A stretch of DNA of 64,000 nucleotides from Paenirhizobium selenitireducens ATCC BAA-1503 (GCF_000518785.1 NZ_JAEG01000011.1:102467-166466); one strand, 5' to 3'; positions 39,973 through 50,887 are shown, counted from the stretch's first letter. Program-made: numbers and translations. The notes: generated from the sequence alone by a model not told the origin.

Positions 39973-41583
39973 ATGGAGGAGCTTGGTGTAAATAATCCCC
40001 TCGTAGGGGTAGCAGCGATCGGTTTGGGTGATGCGGCTCGCATCTACTATAATTTCCGTGAGCGCGACCTTTACGAAGAGGCGATTCGCCGCAACGAAGC
40101 CGTGCTGACCGCCGACGGCGCGCTCTGCGCGGTGACCGGGCAGCATACTGGCCGCTCGGCGAAGGACAAGTTCATCGTCCGCGACAGCCACACCGACGAC
40201 CAGATCTGGTGGGACAACAACAAGCCCATGTCGCCGGAACACTTCGGTATCCTGCACAAGGACATGCTGGCCCATGCTGCCGGCAAGGAACTCTTCGTCC
40301 AGGACCTTATCGGCGGTGCCGACCAGGAAAACGAGTTGCCGACCCGCGTCGTGACGGAGCTTGCCTGGCACTCGCTGTTCATCCGCAATCTTCTGATCCG
40401 TCCGGAGCGCTCCACGCTCACTGAATTCCAGCCGAAGCTGACCATCATCACGCTTCCGAGCTTCCGCGCCGACCCGGCACGCCACGGTTGCCGCTCGGAG
40501 ACGGTCATCGCCTGCGATTTCACCAACGGCATCGTTCTGATCGGCGGCACTTCCTATGCCGGCGAAATGAAGAAGTCGGTCTTCACCGCGCTCAACTACA
40601 TGCTGCCGCCGAAGGGCGTCATGCCGATGCACTGCTCGGCCAATGTCGGCCCGGCCGGCGACGCTGCCGTCTTCTTCGGTCTGTCGGGCACCGGCAAGAC
40701 GACGCTCTCGGCCGACCCGAGCCGCACGCTGATCGGCGACGACGAGCACGGCTGGGGTGAGCACGGCATCTTCAACTTCGAAGGCGGCTGCTACGCCAAG
40801 ACCATCCGTCTGTCGGCCGAAGCCGAGCCGGAAATCTACGCCACCACCAAGCGTTTCGGCACCGTTCTGGAAAACGTCGTGCTCGATGATGCCGGCGTGC
40901 CGGACTTCAACGATGCCTCGCGCACCGAAAACACCCGCTGCGCCTATCCGCTGCACTTCATTCCGAACGCATCGGACACCGGCCGCGCCGGCCATCCGAA
41001 GACGATCATCATGCTGACCGCCGATGCTTTCGGCGTGCTGCCGCCGATCGCTCGCCTGAGCCCGGAACAGGCCATGTACCACTTCCTGTCCGGCTATACC
41101 GCCAAGGTCGCCGGTACGGAAAAGGGCGTGACCGAGCCGGAAGCCACCTTCTCGACCTGCTTCGGCGCACCGTTCATGCCGCGCCATCCGGCAGAGTATG
41201 GCAATCTGCTGCGCGACCTGATCGCCGAGCACAATGTCGACTGCTGGCTGGTCAGTACCGGCTGGACCAGCGGCGCCTATGGCGTCGGTCATCGCATGCC
41301 GATCAAGGCCACCCGCGCCCTGCTGGCCGGTGCATTGAACGGTGAACTGAAGAAGGTGGAAACCCGCGTCGATCCGAACTTCGGCTTCGCCGTTCCGGTG
41401 GCCGTCGAAGGCGTCGACTCGAAGATCCTCGATCCCCGTTCGACCTGGTCCGATGCATCGGAATACGATGCCCAGGCCAAGAAGCTGGTGGCGATGTTCA
41501 TCACCAACTTCGCCAAGTTCGAAGATCACGTCGACCACACCGTGCGTGCCGCCGCTCCGAGCGCCAATATCGCTGCGGAATAA
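39973..41583 (+). CDS. pckA: Phosphoenolpyruvate carboxykinase (ATP)
   Basis: Converts oxaloacetate to PEP, the first step of gluconeogenesis, needed for growth on dicarboxylates. The kinase loop [16 protein letters not shown] begins at about residue 236; [13 protein letters not shown] and [15 protein letters not shown] are also family blocks. At 536 residues it is full length and of the ATP type. ATG at 39973 is followed by a short, slightly variable N-terminus. It has its own upstream control region and a strong terminator, so it is transcribed alone. Confidence 0.97.
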   Translation: MEELGVNNPLVGVAAIGLGDAARIYYNFRERDLYEEAIRRNEAVLTADGALCAVTGQHTGRSAKDKFIVRDSHTDDQIWWDNNKPMSPEHFGILHKDMLAHAAGKELFVQDLIGGADQENELPTRVVTELAWHSLFIRNLLIRPERSTLTEFQPKLTIITLPSFRADPARHGCRSETVIACDFTNGIVLIGGTSYAGEMKKSVFTALNYMLPPKGVMPMHCSANVGPAGDAAVFFGLSGTGKTTLSADPSRTLIGDDEHGWGEHGIFNFEGGCYAKTIRLSAEAEPEIYATTKRFGTVLENVVLDDAGVPDFNDASRTENTRCAYPLHFIPNASDTGRAGHPKTIIMLTADAFGVLPPIARLSPEQAMYHFLSGYTAKVAGTEKGVTEPEATFSTCFGAPFMPRHPAEYGNLLRDLIAEHNVDCWLVSTGWTSGAYGVGHRMPIKATRALLAGALNGELKKVETRVDPNFGFAVPVAVEGVDSKILDPRSTWSDASEYDAQAKKLVAMFITNFAKFEDHVDHTVRAAAPSANIAAE

Positions 41584-41605
41584 TGGCGTCAGACGAGAAC
41601 TGAAA

Positions 41606-41640
41606 GAAACCCGGCGGAGCGATCCGCCGGGTTTCTTGTT
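41606..41640 (+). terminator. Rho-independent terminator after pckA
   Basis: A 13-base perfect stem, GAAACCCGGCGGA with TCCGCCGGGTTTC, loop GCGA, followed by TTGTTTT. Confidence 0.93.
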
Positions 41641-41684
41641 TTCCTCCGCGTTCGAATGTGAAATAGAGCGGACGGAGACCGAAC

Positions 41685-42119
41685 ATGGCCAGCGACGCAC
41701 TCGTCATCAACAATCGCATCACGATCGCCGGCTGGGAGCTGACGGAGCAATTCGTGCTGGCCGGCGGGCCGGGCGGACAGAACGTCAACAAGGTCTCGAC
41801 GGCCGTCCAGCTGTTCTTCAACATCGCCGGTTCTCCCGCCCTGAGCGACCGGGTCAAGGAGAATGCCCTGAAGCTCGCCGGACGGCGTGCTTCGAAGGAA
41901 GGCGTGCTGATGATCGAGGCGAACCGGTTCCGCAGCCAGGAGCGCAACCGGGAAGACGCACGCGAGCGCCTCAAGGAACTGATCCTCGCCGCCGCCGCGC
42001 CGCCCCCGCCGCCTCGCAAGAAGACCAAGCCGACCAAGGGGTCGGTAGAGCGCCGGCTGAAGGAAAAGTCGGGGCGGTCCGAGGTCAAGAAGATGCGCGG
42101 CCGGCCCGGAGGAGACTAG
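41685..42119 (+). CDS. arfB: Alternative ribosome-rescue factor ArfB (peptidyl-tRNA hydrolase)
   Basis: Release-factor-like protein that frees ribosomes stalled on messages without a stop codon. The catalytic GGQ is at residues 30-32 in AGGPGGQNVNKVST. The C-terminal tail is basic (KKTKPTKGSVERRLKEKSGR), as needed to reach into the empty mRNA channel, and is preceded by a run of prolines. Length is 144 residues, normal for YaeJ/ArfB and much shorter than true release factors. It stands between pckA and a LysM gene. Confidence 0.93.
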   Translation: MASDALVINNRITIAGWELTEQFVLAGGPGGQNVNKVSTAVQLFFNIAGSPALSDRVKENALKLAGRRASKEGVLMIEANRFRSQERNREDARERLKELILAAAAPPPPPRKKTKPTKGSVERRLKEKSGRSEVKKMRGRPGGD

Positions 42120-42228
42120 CTTCGCCAGACTGCGACCTAATACAGCACGACATATTTTAGATATCTGCTTGTGTTTTGCTGCGCCGTGGTTTCATCTGAA
42201 GCCGGACCGGACAAGAAGGGGAATTCCC

Positions 42229-42702
42229 ATGGGTTTGTTTAGTTTTATCAAGAGTGCAGGCAAGAAGCTCGGCATCGGCGGCGATGACGACACTCCCGAC
42301 GCGGAAGCGGTCAAGAAGGAACTTGCCTCACATGATCTCGGCACCGAAAAGGTCGAAGTTACTGTCGTCGACGACAAGGTCGTGCTGAAGGGAACCGTGA
42401 AGGATCAGTCGGCCTTCGAAAAGGCGGTCATCGCCGTTGGCAACACGCTCGGCATTTCCAAGGTCGAAGCCGGTGACCTGAAGATCGCCGAGACGCTTGA
42501 GGCGGCACCGGTCGCGCCCAAGGAGCCGGTTTTCTACACAGTCAAGAAGGGCGACAATCTCTGGAAGATCGCCGAGGCGCACTATGGCAAGGCCAACGGC
42601 GCCAAGCACACGGTGATCTTCGAAGCCAACAAGCCGATGCTCACCCACCCCGACAAGATCTATCCCGGTCAGGTGCTGCGCATTCCCGACCTTGCCGACT
42701 GA
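42229..42702 (+). CDS. lysM: BON and LysM domain protein (Kbp/YgaU-like)
   Basis: A 157-residue protein with a BON domain (about residues 30-95: EKVEVTVVDDKVVLKGTVKD) and a C-terminal LysM domain (about 103-155: YTVKKGDNLWKIAEAHYG and YPGQVLRIPDL). The E. coli relative YgaU (Kbp) is a cytoplasmic potassium-binding protein; no signal peptide is seen here either, which argues against a peptidoglycan role despite the LysM. ATG at 42229 follows AAGGGG; codons before it are not family-like. Confidence 0.92.
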   Translation: MGLFSFIKSAGKKLGIGGDDDTPDAEAVKKELASHDLGTEKVEVTVVDDKVVLKGTVKDQSAFEKAVIAVGNTLGISKVEAGDLKIAETLEAAPVAPKEPVFYTVKKGDNLWKIAEAHYGKANGAKHTVIFEANKPMLTHPDKIYPGQVLRIPDLAD

Positions 42703-42716
42703 ATCTGCAATGAAGG

Positions 42717-42739
42717 CGGCGGCCGATGAGGCCGCCGTT
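42717..42739 (+). terminator. GC-rich hairpin between the LysM gene and alkB
   Basis: CGGCGGCC and GGCCGCCG enclose the 5-base loop GATGA 14 bases after the lysM stop. There is no T-run and alkB starts 8 bases later, so it could be a weak terminator or a structure limiting alkB translation. Confidence 0.35.
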
Positions 42740-42744
42740 CGTCC

Positions 42745-43371
42745 ATGCCTGAAGAAACCAAGCGCACATTGCCCGAAGGGCTCCGCTATTTTCCGGATTT
42801 CATCGATCGCGGCGGGCAGGAGCAACTGGTCGCGTCAATCCGTGAAATCGTCGCGGAAGCACCGCTCTTCGTTCCCGTCATGCCCGGAACCGGCAAGGAA
42901 ATGTCGGTCCGCATGACCAATTGCGGCCCGCTCGGCTGGGTTACGGACAAACAACGCGGCTATCGCTACCAGCCGAATCATCCGGTCACGGGAAAACCAT
43001 GGCCCGCCATTCCCGCAATGTTGCTCGATATCTGGAACCGGGTTGCCGGCTCAGACAAGCAGCCGGAGGCGTGCCTGGTCAATTTCTACGACGACAATGC
43101 CCGCATGGGCCTGCATCAGGATCGCGACGAGAAGGATTTCGACGCGCCGGTCGTGTCGATCTCGCTGGGCAACGCGTGCCTCTTCCGCATCGGCGGAACG
43201 AATCGCAAGGATCCGACCATGTCGATGAAGCTCACGAGCGGAGACGTCTTCGTCATCGGCGGGGCAGGGCGCCTGTGCTTCCATGGCGTGGATCGCATCT
43301 ATCCGTCGACCTCGACCCTGCTGAAGAACGGCGGGCGCATCAACCTGACGCTGAGGCGGGTCAACTCTTGA
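42745..43371 (+). CDS. alkB: Alkylated DNA repair dioxygenase AlkB
   Basis: Fe(II)/2-oxoglutarate dioxygenase that removes methyl groups such as 1-methyladenine and 3-methylcytosine from DNA or RNA. Iron ligands are H124 and D126 in GLHQDRDEKD and H180 in FHGVDRIYP; the 2-oxoglutarate arginines are in GGRINLTLRRV. The nucleotide-recognition region includes TNCGPLGWVTD. At 208 residues it is normal. No ada gene is near. The gene converges on coaA with a 61-base gap. Confidence 0.94.
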   Translation: MPEETKRTLPEGLRYFPDFIDRGGQEQLVASIREIVAEAPLFVPVMPGTGKEMSVRMTNCGPLGWVTDKQRGYRYQPNHPVTGKPWPAIPAMLLDIWNRVAGSDKQPEACLVNFYDDNARMGLHQDRDEKDFDAPVVSISLGNACLFRIGGTNRKDPTMSMKLTSGDVFVIGGAGRLCFHGVDRIYPSTSTLLKNGGRINLTLRRVNS

Positions 43372-43432
43372 GCGGGTCTGTGAATCCGGCAAACATGGCG
43401 GGCTATTGAATAAACTGCCGGCTATATATCGC

Positions 43433-44428
43433 CTACAGTTTTCTCAGCGCGACCTGCTCGACCAGATGATTGTCGCCCTTGCGCAGGATGAGGTCGGCGC
43501 GGGGGCGGGTCGGCAGGATATTCTCCCGCAGGTTCTTCAGGTTGGTGTTCTTCCACAGACCCTCGGCGATCTCCAGCGCCTCTTCTTCGCTGATCGTGGC
43601 ATAGCGATGGAAGTAGGAGTTGGGGTCGCGGAACGCGGTTTGCCGCAGCTTCATGAAACGGTCGACATACCAGCGGTGGATGAGCTTCTCCTCCGCGTCG
43701 ATATAGATCGAGAAGTCGAAGAAGTCAGAGACGATCGGCACGATCTTGCCGTCGGCCGGCAGGTCGCGCGACTGGAGCACATTGATGCCTTCGAAGATCA
43801 GGATGTCCGGCCGGTCGACGATCTTGTACTCGTTGGGCAGCACGTCATAGGTCAGATGCGAATATCCGGGCGCCTTGACGTTGGGCAGACCGGCCTTGAT
43901 CGCCGAGAGGAAACGCAGCAGCGCGCCGATGTCGTAGCTTTCCGGAAAGCCCTTGCGGTTCAGGATCTTGTGCCGAACCAGATGGGCGTTGGGATAGAGG
44001 AAGCCGTCCGTGGTGACGAGGTCGACCTTCGGGCTCGAGGGCCAGCGCGCCAGGAGTTCCTTGAGGACGCGGGCCGTCGTCGATTTACCGACCGCGACCG
44101 ATCCGGCGATGCCGATGACGAACGGCGTCTTTGAAATGTTCGACGTGTTGAGGAAGCGATTGCGCTGCTGGAACAGCAGTTGCGAGGATTCGACATGGGC
44201 CGAGAGCAGGCGCGACAGCGACAGGTAGATCCGGCGCACTTCGGAAAGGTCGATCGGGTCGTCGATCGAGCGCAGTCGCTTAACCTCGTCGGCGGTCAAT
44301 GTCAGCGGCGTATCGGCCCTGAAATGCGACCATTCCTCCGAATCGAAGAACAGATAGGGGGAATATCCATCCGCCTGGAAATGGTCGAGTGCTTCTGGCG
44401 TTTCGGATTCCCGTGTCGCTGTCGTCAT
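43433..44428 (-). CDS. coaA: Pantothenate kinase (type I)
   Basis: First and controlling step of CoA synthesis, phosphorylating pantothenate. The P-loop [17 protein letters not shown] lies near residue 105, with [23 protein letters not shown] and [11 protein letters not shown] after it. At 331 residues it is the usual bacterial type I size. It is the last gene of the his operon: ATG at 44428 overlaps the hisE stop by 4 bases. The hisE-coaA coupling is usual in Rhizobiaceae. Confidence 0.96.
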   Translation of the reverse strand: MTTATRESETPEALDHFQADGYSPYLFFDSEEWSHFRADTPLTLTADEVKRLRSIDDPIDLSEVRRIYLSLSRLLSAHVESSQLLFQQRNRFLNTSNISKTPFVIGIAGSVAVGKSTTARVLKELLARWPSSPKVDLVTTDGFLYPNAHLVRHKILNRKGFPESYDIGALLRFLSAIKAGLPNVKAPGYSHLTYDVLPNEYKIVDRPDILIFEGINVLQSRDLPADGKIVPIVSDFFDFSIYIDAEEKLIHRWYVDRFMKLRQTAFRDPNSYFHRYATISEEEALEIAEGLWKNTNLKNLRENILPTRPRADLILRKGDNHLVEQVALRKL

Positions 44429-44748
44429 GGATCCTGCCGGCTGGCTTTTTCGCTGAGGCCCGTCTGGGCCGTGCGCCGTTGAAGCTCTTCGAGCACGGCT
44501 TTAAGCGGGATGTCGGCGATTTTCAATACGACCATCAGGTGATAGAGGAGGTCGGCACTCTCGTAGACGAGGTTTTCACGGTCGTCCTTGATTGCCGCGA
44601 TCACCGTTTCGACGGCTTCCTCGCCAAGCTTCTTGGCGGCTTTCGACTGGCCGCCGGCGACGAGCTTCGCCGTCCAGGATTCGTCAGGCCGGGCCTGGGC
44701 CCGGTCGGCGACGATTCGTTCGAGGTCGGTGAGGGAGAAGTCACTCAT
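44425..44748 (-). CDS. hisE: Phosphoribosyl-ATP pyrophosphatase
   Basis: Second step of histidine synthesis, PR-ATP to PR-AMP plus pyrophosphate. MazG-like helical fold with [17 protein letters not shown] and [13 protein letters not shown], which carry the acidic metal ligands. ATG at 44748 ([13 protein letters not shown]) gives 107 residues; the longer open frame is hisF antisense-phase noise. It is a single-domain HisE; HisI is not in this cluster. Confidence 0.95.
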   Translation of the reverse strand: MSDFSLTDLERIVADRAQARPDESWTAKLVAGGQSKAAKKLGEEAVETVIAAIKDDRENLVYESADLLYHLMVVLKIADIPLKAVLEELQRRTAQTGLSEKASRQDP

Positions 44749-44770
44749 TGCAGTTCCCTTTCGCGGGCAA

Positions 44771-45559
44771 TCAGTCGAGCCGCATGGCGATGCCGTGGTT
44801 GGCCATATACTGCTTGGCCTCGGCGATCGAATAGGTACCGAAGTGGAAGATCGAGGCGGCGAGCACGGCCGTCGCGTGCCCATCCCTGATGCCGGCGACC
44901 AGATCGTCGAGCGTGCCGACCCCGCCCGAGGCGATCACCGGAACGCGCACGGCATCGGCAATGGTTCGCGTCAGTTCGAGATCGTATCCGATCTTCGTTC
45001 CGTCCCGGTCCATCGATGTGACCAGCAGTTCGCCGGCACCACGCTCGACCATCTTCCTGGCGAATTCGACTGCATCTATGCCGGTCGGCGTGCGACCGCC
45101 ATGCGTATAGATCTCCCAGGCGCTCAGATTGTCGCCGCCGGCTTCCTGCTTGCGCCTTTGCTTGGCGTCGATCGACACGACGATGCACTGGTCACCGAAC
45201 TTGTCGGCCGCCTCGGCAATGAAATCCGGATTGTTCACCGCCGCCGAATTGATCGCCACCTTATCGGCCCCGCAGAGCAGCAGCTTGCGGATGTCGGCGA
45301 TCGTGCGCACGCCGCCGCCGACGGTGAGCGGCATGAAACACTGGTCCGCCGTCTGCGCGACGACCTCGAAGATCGTGTCACGATTGTCGGACGATGCGGT
45401 GATGTCGAGGAAGCAGAGTTCGTCGGCACCGGCGGCGTCATAGGCCTTGGCCGCCTCGACGGGATCGCCCGCGTCGATCAGGTCGACGAAGTTGACGCCC
45501 TTGACGACACGGCCGTCCTTGACGTCCAGGCAGGGAATGACACGGGCTTTCAGCGTCAT
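44771..45559 (-). CDS. hisF: Imidazole glycerol phosphate synthase cyclase subunit
   Basis: TIM barrel that, with ammonia from HisH, turns PRFAR into imidazole glycerol phosphate and AICAR. The catalytic aspartates are D11 in [10 protein letters not shown] and the one in [13 protein letters not shown]; phosphate loops are [11 protein letters not shown] and [12 protein letters not shown]. At 262 residues it is full length. It lies between hisA and hisE with 13- and 22-base gaps. Confidence 0.97.
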   Translation of the reverse strand: MTLKARVIPCLDVKDGRVVKGVNFVDLIDAGDPVEAAKAYDAAGADELCFLDITASSDNRDTIFEVVAQTADQCFMPLTVGGGVRTIADIRKLLLCGADKVAINSAAVNNPDFIAEAADKFGDQCIVVSIDAKQRRKQEAGGDNLSAWEIYTHGGRTPTGIDAVEFARKMVERGAGELLVTSMDRDGTKIGYDLELTRTIADAVRVPVIASGGVGTLDDLVAGIRDGHATAVLAASIFHFGTYSIAEAKQYMANHGIAMRLD

Positions 45560-45572
45560 GGTCTATCCTCGT

Positions 45573-46307
45573 TCAGGCGCGAGCGGCGCGGATGAGCGCC
45601 AGGGCTTCGGCCGGGTCGATGCGGCCGTCATAGAGTGCGCGGCCGGTGATGGCACCCTCAAGCTTGGCCGCGTCGGGCTGCAGCATGCGGTGGATGTCGT
45701 CGATCGATGCAAGCCCGCCTGATGCGATCACCGGGATCGAAACCGCGTCGGCAAGCGAAAGCGTCGATTCCCAGTTGATGCCGGTCAGGATGCCGTCTCG
45801 ATCAATATCGGTATAGATGATCGCCGATACACCTGCCCCTTCGAATTTTTTCGCAAGCTCGATCACACCGAGTTCCGAGGCCTCCGCCCAGCCCTCGACC
45901 GCCACCTTGCCGCCCTTGGCATCGATGCCGACGGCAATCTTGCCGGGGAAACGCTTGCAGGCCTCGATCACCAGCGCCGGGTCGCGCACGGCGATGGTAC
46001 CAAGGATGACGCGCGAAAGCCCGCGATGAAGCCAGTTTTCGATATGCTCGAGGCTGCGGATGCCGCCGCCGAGCTGCACCGGATTCTTTGTTGCTTTCAG
46101 GATCGCGTCGACCGCTGCCCCGTTGACGCTCGTCCCGGCAAAGGCGCCGTTCAGGTCCACCACGTGCAGCCATTCGAAACCCTGGTCCTCGAAGGCCTTC
46201 GCCTGGGCGCCGGGATCGGTGTTGTAGACGGTGGCCTGCTCCATGTCGCCCAGCTTGAGCCGCACGCACTGGCCGTCCTTGAGGTCGATGGCGGGAAAAA
46301 GGATCAT
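45573..46307 (-). CDS. hisA: ProFAR isomerase (HisA)
   Basis: TIM-barrel isomerase that opens the ribose of ProFAR to give PRFAR. Catalytic aspartates are in [15 protein letters not shown] and [10 protein letters not shown]; the phosphate loops are [12 protein letters not shown] and [11 protein letters not shown]. At 244 residues it is normal. The gene sits 27 bases after hisH and 13 before hisF, keeping the order of the pathway's middle steps. Confidence 0.97.
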   Translation of the reverse strand: MILFPAIDLKDGQCVRLKLGDMEQATVYNTDPGAQAKAFEDQGFEWLHVVDLNGAFAGTSVNGAAVDAILKATKNPVQLGGGIRSLEHIENWLHRGLSRVILGTIAVRDPALVIEACKRFPGKIAVGIDAKGGKVAVEGWAEASELGVIELAKKFEGAGVSAIIYTDIDRDGILTGINWESTLSLADAVSIPVIASGGLASIDDIHRMLQPDAAKLEGAITGRALYDGRIDPAEALALIRAARA

Positions 46308-46334
46308 GCGGAAATGTCCGATACTGAAGGAGAC

Positions 46335-46985
46335 TTACGGTTGCCAGGAAAGGAAGTTGGCGATCAGCCTGAGGCCGAGCGTCTGGCTCTTTTCCGGATG
46401 GAACTGCGCACCAACCATATTGGCGCGACCGACGAAGGCCGTCATCGGTCCGCCGTAGTCGGTGGTGGCTATCACGTCATCCGGATTTTCCGCGGCGAGG
46501 TGGTAGGAGTGGACGAAATAGGCATGCAGGCCGTCCGGCCCCGTCTTGATCCCGTCGAACAACGGATGCGGCTGGTGCAGGTCGAGCGTGTTCCAGCCGA
46601 TCTGCGGGATCTTGAGGGTCGGATCGTCCGGCGTCATCTCGACCACATCACCCTTGATCCAGTCGAAGCCGGGCGTGATCGTCTTTTCCAGCCCGCGGCT
46701 CGACATCAGCTGCATGCCGACGCAGATGCCGAAGAAGGGGCGGGCTTTCTTCTCGACGACGTCGACGATCGCCTCGTGCATGCCAGGAACCGAGTCGAGC
46801 CCCCGGCGGCAGTCGGCATAGGCGCCGACGCCCGGCAGCACGATTCGGTCGGCTGTGGCAACGCGATCGGCCTTGTCGGTCAGCTCGATGACCGCGTCGA
46901 CGCCGCTTTCGCGCGCTGCCCGTTCGAAGGCCTTCGTTGCCGAGCGGAGATTTCCGGATCCATAGTCGATGATCGCCACGCGCAT
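46335..46985 (-). CDS. hisH: Imidazole glycerol phosphate synthase glutaminase subunit
   Basis: Class I glutamine amidotransferase that supplies ammonia to HisF. The nucleophile cysteine is in [11 protein letters not shown], and the histidine and glutamate are in [13 protein letters not shown] at 46985 ([13 protein letters not shown]) gives 216 residues; the frame is open to 47327 but that part overlaps hisB. There are about 100 bases without a gene between it and hisB. Confidence 0.96.
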   Translation of the reverse strand: MRVAIIDYGSGNLRSATKAFERAARESGVDAVIELTDKADRVATADRIVLPGVGAYADCRRGLDSVPGMHEAIVDVVEKKARPFFGICVGMQLMSSRGLEKTITPGFDWIKGDVVEMTPDDPTLKIPQIGWNTLDLHQPHPLFDGIKTGPDGLHAYFVHSYHLAAENPDDVIATTDYGGPMTAFVGRANMVGAQFHPEKSQTLGLRLIANFLSWQP

Positions 46986-47088
46986 CGTCGAACGTCCTTT
47001 TCCTAAACGCGACGCCATGGGGTCAAAACCCCGGCACGCCGCAAAGCGATGATCAAGCTGCTTTCCGCCGTTTCCGGTCGGGCAGACC

Positions 47089-47697
47089 TCAGACGAGGGT
47101 GCCCTTGGTCGAGGGAACGCGGCTGGCCTGGCGCGGGTCGATTTCGACGGCTGTCCGCAATGCCCGGGCCACGGCCTTGAAGCAGGTCTCGGCGATATGG
47201 TGGTTGTTGGCGCCGTAGTGATTGAAGATATGCAGCGTGATGCCGGCATTCTGGGCCAGCGCCTGGAAGAACTCGCGCACCAGTTCGGTGTCGAAGGTGC
47301 CGATCTTCGGCGCGCTGAAGGCAACATTCCAGACGAGGAAGGGTCGGCCTGAGACGTCGATCGCCGCCTTGGTCATCGTCTCGTCCATGGCAAGGTCGAT
47401 CGAGGCATAGCGGGTGATGCCGCGCCGGTCGCCGAGCGCCTTGGAGATGGCCTGGCCGATGGCGATGCCGGTATCCTCGACGGTATGGTGGTCGTCGATG
47501 TGCAGGTCGCCCTTGACGTCGATCTCCATGTCGATGAGCGAATGGCGCGAAAGCTGGTCGAGCATATGATCGAAGAAGCCGACGCCCGTGGAAATCTTCG
47601 CCGCGCCGGTGCCGTCGAGATTGACGGAAACCGAAACGGAGGTTTCGTTGGTTTTGCGGGAAATGCTTCCCGTGCGACGGATCATTGTTTCGCCCAT
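47089..47697 (-). CDS. hisB: Imidazoleglycerol-phosphate dehydratase
   Basis: Manganese enzyme that dehydrates imidazole glycerol phosphate. The two metal-binding repeats are visible as [20 protein letters not shown] and [17 protein letters not shown]. This is the monofunctional form, without a histidinol phosphatase domain. ATG at 47697 with GGAG 9 bases upstream gives 202 residues; ATG at 47712 is also in frame. It heads hisB-hisH-hisA-hisF-hisE-coaA, divergent from hslV, with about 190 bases between for both promoters. Confidence 0.96.
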   Translation of the reverse strand: MGETMIRRTGSISRKTNETSVSVSVNLDGTGAAKISTGVGFFDHMLDQLSRHSLIDMEIDVKGDLHIDDHHTVEDTGIAIGQAISKALGDRRGITRYASIDLAMDETMTKAAIDVSGRPFLVWNVAFSAPKIGTFDTELVREFFQALAQNAGITLHIFNHYGANNHHIAETCFKAVARALRTAVEIDPRQASRVPSTKGTLV

Positions 47698-47888
47698 CAG
47701 GGTCCGCTCCATGCCTTGGTCAGGGGTTCCTTATCAGGCGGTCGGTTAAATATCCAGCAAAAGCAGGCCGTGCTTTTCCGCGATGCGTCACAAGATTGCA
47801 TTCGCGCGAGGTCCACTTACATAGGGATCAACCGAACGATTTCGCGTTCCCAATCGAACGCCCGGCAGACGGGCCAACAGGTGCGTAA

Positions 47889-48416
47889 ATGACAACGATT
47901 ATTACTGTGCGGAAGGGCGGAAAGGTCATCATGGCGGGCGACGGCCAGGTCAGCCTCGGCCAGACCGTGATGAAGGGCAATGCCCGCAAGGTCCGCCGGA
48001 TCGGCAAGGGCGACGTGATCTCCGGTTTCGCCGGCGCGACTGCCGATGCCTTCACGCTGCTGGAGCGTCTGGAAAAGAAGCTCGAGCAATATCCCGGCCA
48101 GCTGATGCGCGCTGCCGTCGAGCTTGCCAAGGACTGGCGGACCGACAAGTATCTGCGCAACCTCGAGGCCATGATGCTGGTCGCCGACAAGACCATCACC
48201 CTTGCCATCACCGGCAATGGCGACGTGCTCGAACCGGAGCATGGCGCGATGGCGATCGGCTCCGGCGGCAATTATGCCTACGCTGCTGCCCGCGCCCTGA
48301 TGGACAGCGACAAGTCGGCAGAAGAGATCGCCCGCCAGGCCATGGCGATCGCCGCCGAGATCTGCGTCTATACCAACGACAATATCGTGGTCGAGTCGCT
48401 CGACAGCGACAACTGA
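47889..48416 (+). CDS. hslV: ATP-dependent protease subunit HslV (ClpQ)
   Basis: Proteasome-like peptidase that works with the HslU unfoldase. After removal of Met the chain begins [20 protein letters not shown], exposing the catalytic threonine. [16 protein letters not shown] is the conserved late block. An in-frame TAA lies immediately before ATG at 47889, so the start is fixed; relatives with a longer N-terminal propeptide are excluded here. Length is 175 residues. hslU begins 32 bases downstream. Confidence 0.97.
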   Translation: MTTIITVRKGGKVIMAGDGQVSLGQTVMKGNARKVRRIGKGDVISGFAGATADAFTLLERLEKKLEQYPGQLMRAAVELAKDWRTDKYLRNLEAMMLVADKTITLAITGNGDVLEPEHGAMAIGSGGNYAYAAARALMDSDKSAEEIARQAMAIAAEICVYTNDNIVVESLDSDN

Positions 48417-48448
48417 TCCTCTTTCCTCCGACCATTGGAACAAGCGAT

Positions 48449-49756
48449 ATGACGACTTTTTCTCCCCGCGAGATCGTATCCGAACTCGACCGCTTCATCA
48501 TCGGACAGCATGAGGCGAAACGTGCCGTGGCGATCGCGCTGCGCAACCGGTGGCGGCGTCAGCAGCTCGACGAGGACCTACGCGACGAGGTGATGCCGAA
48601 GAACATCCTGATGATCGGCCCGACCGGCGTCGGCAAGACGGAAATCTCGCGGCGCCTCGCCAAGCTTGCGGGCGCGCCCTTCATCAAGGTCGAGGCGACG
48701 AAGTTTACCGAAGTCGGCTATGTCGGCCGCGACGTGGAACAGATCATCCGCGATCTGGTCGAGGTCGGCATCGGCCTGGTGCGTGAAAAGAAGCGCGCCG
48801 AGGTCCAGGCCAAGGCCCATGCCGGCGCCGAGGAACGCGTTCTCGATGCGCTGGTCGGCTCGACGGCTTCGCCTGCCACCCGCGACAGCTTCCGCAAGAA
48901 GCTTAGGGCCGGCGAGATGGACGACAAGGAGATCGACATCGAGGTCGCCGACAGCGGCAGCGGCATGCCCGGCTTCGAGGTTCCCGGAATGCCGGGCGCC
49001 AATGTCGGCATCCTCAACCTGTCGGAAATGTTCGGCAAGGCCATGGGCAACCGCACCAAGAAGGTGCGCACCACGGTCAAGGCCTCCTATGCCGACCTGA
49101 TCCGCGACGAGTCCGACAAGCTGATCGACAATGAAGTGATCCAGCGCGAGGCGGTGCGCTCGGCCGAGAACGACGGTATCGTCTTCCTCGACGAGATCGA
49201 CAAGATCGCCGCGCGGGAAGGCGGCATGGGTGCCGGCGTGTCGCGCGAAGGCGTTCAGCGCGACCTGCTGCCGCTGGTCGAAGGCACCACTGTGTCGACG
49301 AAGTATGGGCCGGTGAAGACGGACCATATCCTCTTCATCGCGTCCGGCGCCTTCCACGTATCGAAGCCTTCGGACCTGCTACCCGAATTGCAGGGCCGCC
49401 TGCCGATCCGCGTCGAGCTGAAGCCTCTGACCAAGGAAGACTTCCGTCGCATCCTGACCGAAACCGAAGCGAGCCTCATCCGCCAGTACAAGGCGCTGAT
49501 GGCGACCGAGGAACTCGATCTCGACTTCACCGAAGATGCGATCGATGCGCTGGCCGATGTCGCGGTCAAGCTCAACACCTCGGTCGAGAACATCGGTGCG
49601 CGCCGTCTGCAGACCGTGATGGAACGCGTGCTGGACGATATCTCGTTCAACGCACCTGATCGGGGTGGTTCGAAGGTGATGATCGATTCGGCCTATGTCG
49701 CCGAGCATGTCGGCGAAATTGCTGCGGACGCGGACCTGTCGCGCTATATCCTTTAG
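48449..49756 (+). CDS. hslU: ATP-dependent protease ATPase subunit HslU (ClpY)
   Basis: Hexameric AAA+ unfoldase that feeds HslV. P-loop [16 protein letters not shown] is near residue 52, Walker B is [16 protein letters not shown], and the C-terminal tail ends SRYIL, the segment that docks into HslV. The I-domain with the glycine-rich substrate loop spans about 110-230. At 435 residues it is complete. The ORF directly follows hslV, with no acetyltransferase gene between them. Confidence 0.97.
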   Translation: MTTFSPREIVSELDRFIIGQHEAKRAVAIALRNRWRRQQLDEDLRDEVMPKNILMIGPTGVGKTEISRRLAKLAGAPFIKVEATKFTEVGYVGRDVEQIIRDLVEVGIGLVREKKRAEVQAKAHAGAEERVLDALVGSTASPATRDSFRKKLRAGEMDDKEIDIEVADSGSGMPGFEVPGMPGANVGILNLSEMFGKAMGNRTKKVRTTVKASYADLIRDESDKLIDNEVIQREAVRSAENDGIVFLDEIDKIAAREGGMGAGVSREGVQRDLLPLVEGTTVSTKYGPVKTDHILFIASGAFHVSKPSDLLPELQGRLPIRVELKPLTKEDFRRILTETEASLIRQYKALMATEELDLDFTEDAIDALADVAVKLNTSVENIGARRLQTVMERVLDDISFNAPDRGGSKVMIDSAYVAEHVGEIAADADLSRYIL

Positions 49757-49895
49757 CGCAAGGCAAAATATGTGGGTTCCGCCGAAGGAATGCCGCAAAT
49801 GTGACGCAGGGCAAGGTCGACAAACACGGCCTTGCTTCTGTATGGGTGGCGCCGGAAAGCAATCTGCATTTTGAAAACTTGGGGGTGAAGGTATC

Positions 49896-50849
49896 GTGGG
49901 TCGATTTACTCGGGCATTCTTCCTGGCGCTGCTTGTTCTTGCGCCGGCAGGTGTGAACGCAGGGTCGCTCCGTGTCGTGCCCGAAGGCAACCGCCATGCC
50001 GAGCAGCCGCCGATCCCGGGCGCTTCGGTGCGCCGTACCCAGGCCGGAAAGACCACGTTCGACCTGAAATACGAGAAGGTGCGTGACCTTCTCGCGTCCG
50101 ACGACCGGTTGCGCTCGAAGATCAAGAAGACGGCGGCTGCCTACGGCATCGATCCGATCCACATGGTGGGTGCGATCGTCGGCGAGCATACCTTCAACGT
50201 CGATGCCTATGACAGCCTGCAGAGCTATTACGTGAAGGCGGCATCCTATGCCGGCAACAGCTTCCGTTTCGCCTATGACGGCGAGGGGATTTCCGACTTC
50301 GTCTCCCGCCCGGAATTTTCCGCATGCGCCGCGATGAAGGATTCCTACAAGCTGTGGTCGTGCCGCGAGGACGTCTGGGAAACCAAGTTCCGCGGCCACA
50401 GCGTCGGCGGCAAGTCCTATCCCAACAACCGCTTCAGCGCTGTGTTCTTCCAGCCCTTCTACGCCGGCCAGACCTTCGGTCTCGGGCAGATCAATCCGCT
50501 GACGGCGCTGATGCTGTCGGATCTGGTTTCGCAGAAGTCGGGCGTCGCCAGGCTGGACGAGAACGATGCGGCCGGCGTCTACAAGGCGATCATGGAGCCC
50601 GACATTTCGCTGGCCTTCATGGCGGGCGTACTGCGCAAGTCGATCGACGACTACCGCACCGTCGCCGGCATGGATATTTCGCATAATCCCGGAGTGACGG
50701 CCACGCTGTTCAACGTCGGCAACTCGCTGCAGCGGGCCCGGGCGCTGGCGGCCCGCAATGCCGGCGCCGGATCGCCGGTCTGGCCGGAAGAGAACTATTA
50801 CGGGTGGTTGGTCAACGACCGCCTGAGTGAACTCAAGGCGCTGTTCTAG
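49896..50849 (+). CDS. DUF1402 family exported protein, lysozyme-like
   Basis: A 317-residue protein starting with GTG at 49896. A clear signal peptide (RAFFLALLVLAPAGVNAGS) points to export. The mature part has VGAIVGEHTFNVDAYD and TFGLGQINPLTALM, an arrangement (glutamate, then GLGQINP) resembling the catalytic core of lytic transglycosylases; this similarity is by eye and the family is formally of unknown function. It follows hslU by 140 bases and precedes the P450 by 38. It may be a periplasmic peptidoglycan enzyme. Confidence 0.82.
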   Translation: MGRFTRAFFLALLVLAPAGVNAGSLRVVPEGNRHAEQPPIPGASVRRTQAGKTTFDLKYEKVRDLLASDDRLRSKIKKTAAAYGIDPIHMVGAIVGEHTFNVDAYDSLQSYYVKAASYAGNSFRFAYDGEGISDFVSRPEFSACAAMKDSYKLWSCREDVWETKFRGHSVGGKSYPNNRFSAVFFQPFYAGQTFGLGQINPLTALMLSDLVSQKSGVARLDENDAAGVYKAIMEPDISLAFMAGVLRKSIDDYRTVAGMDISHNPGVTATLFNVGNSLQRARALAARNAGAGSPVWPEENYYGWLVNDRLSELKALF

Positions 50850-50887
50850 CCCGCTCCGGGCTGATCGCGCCACCGCGGAGCGGAATC

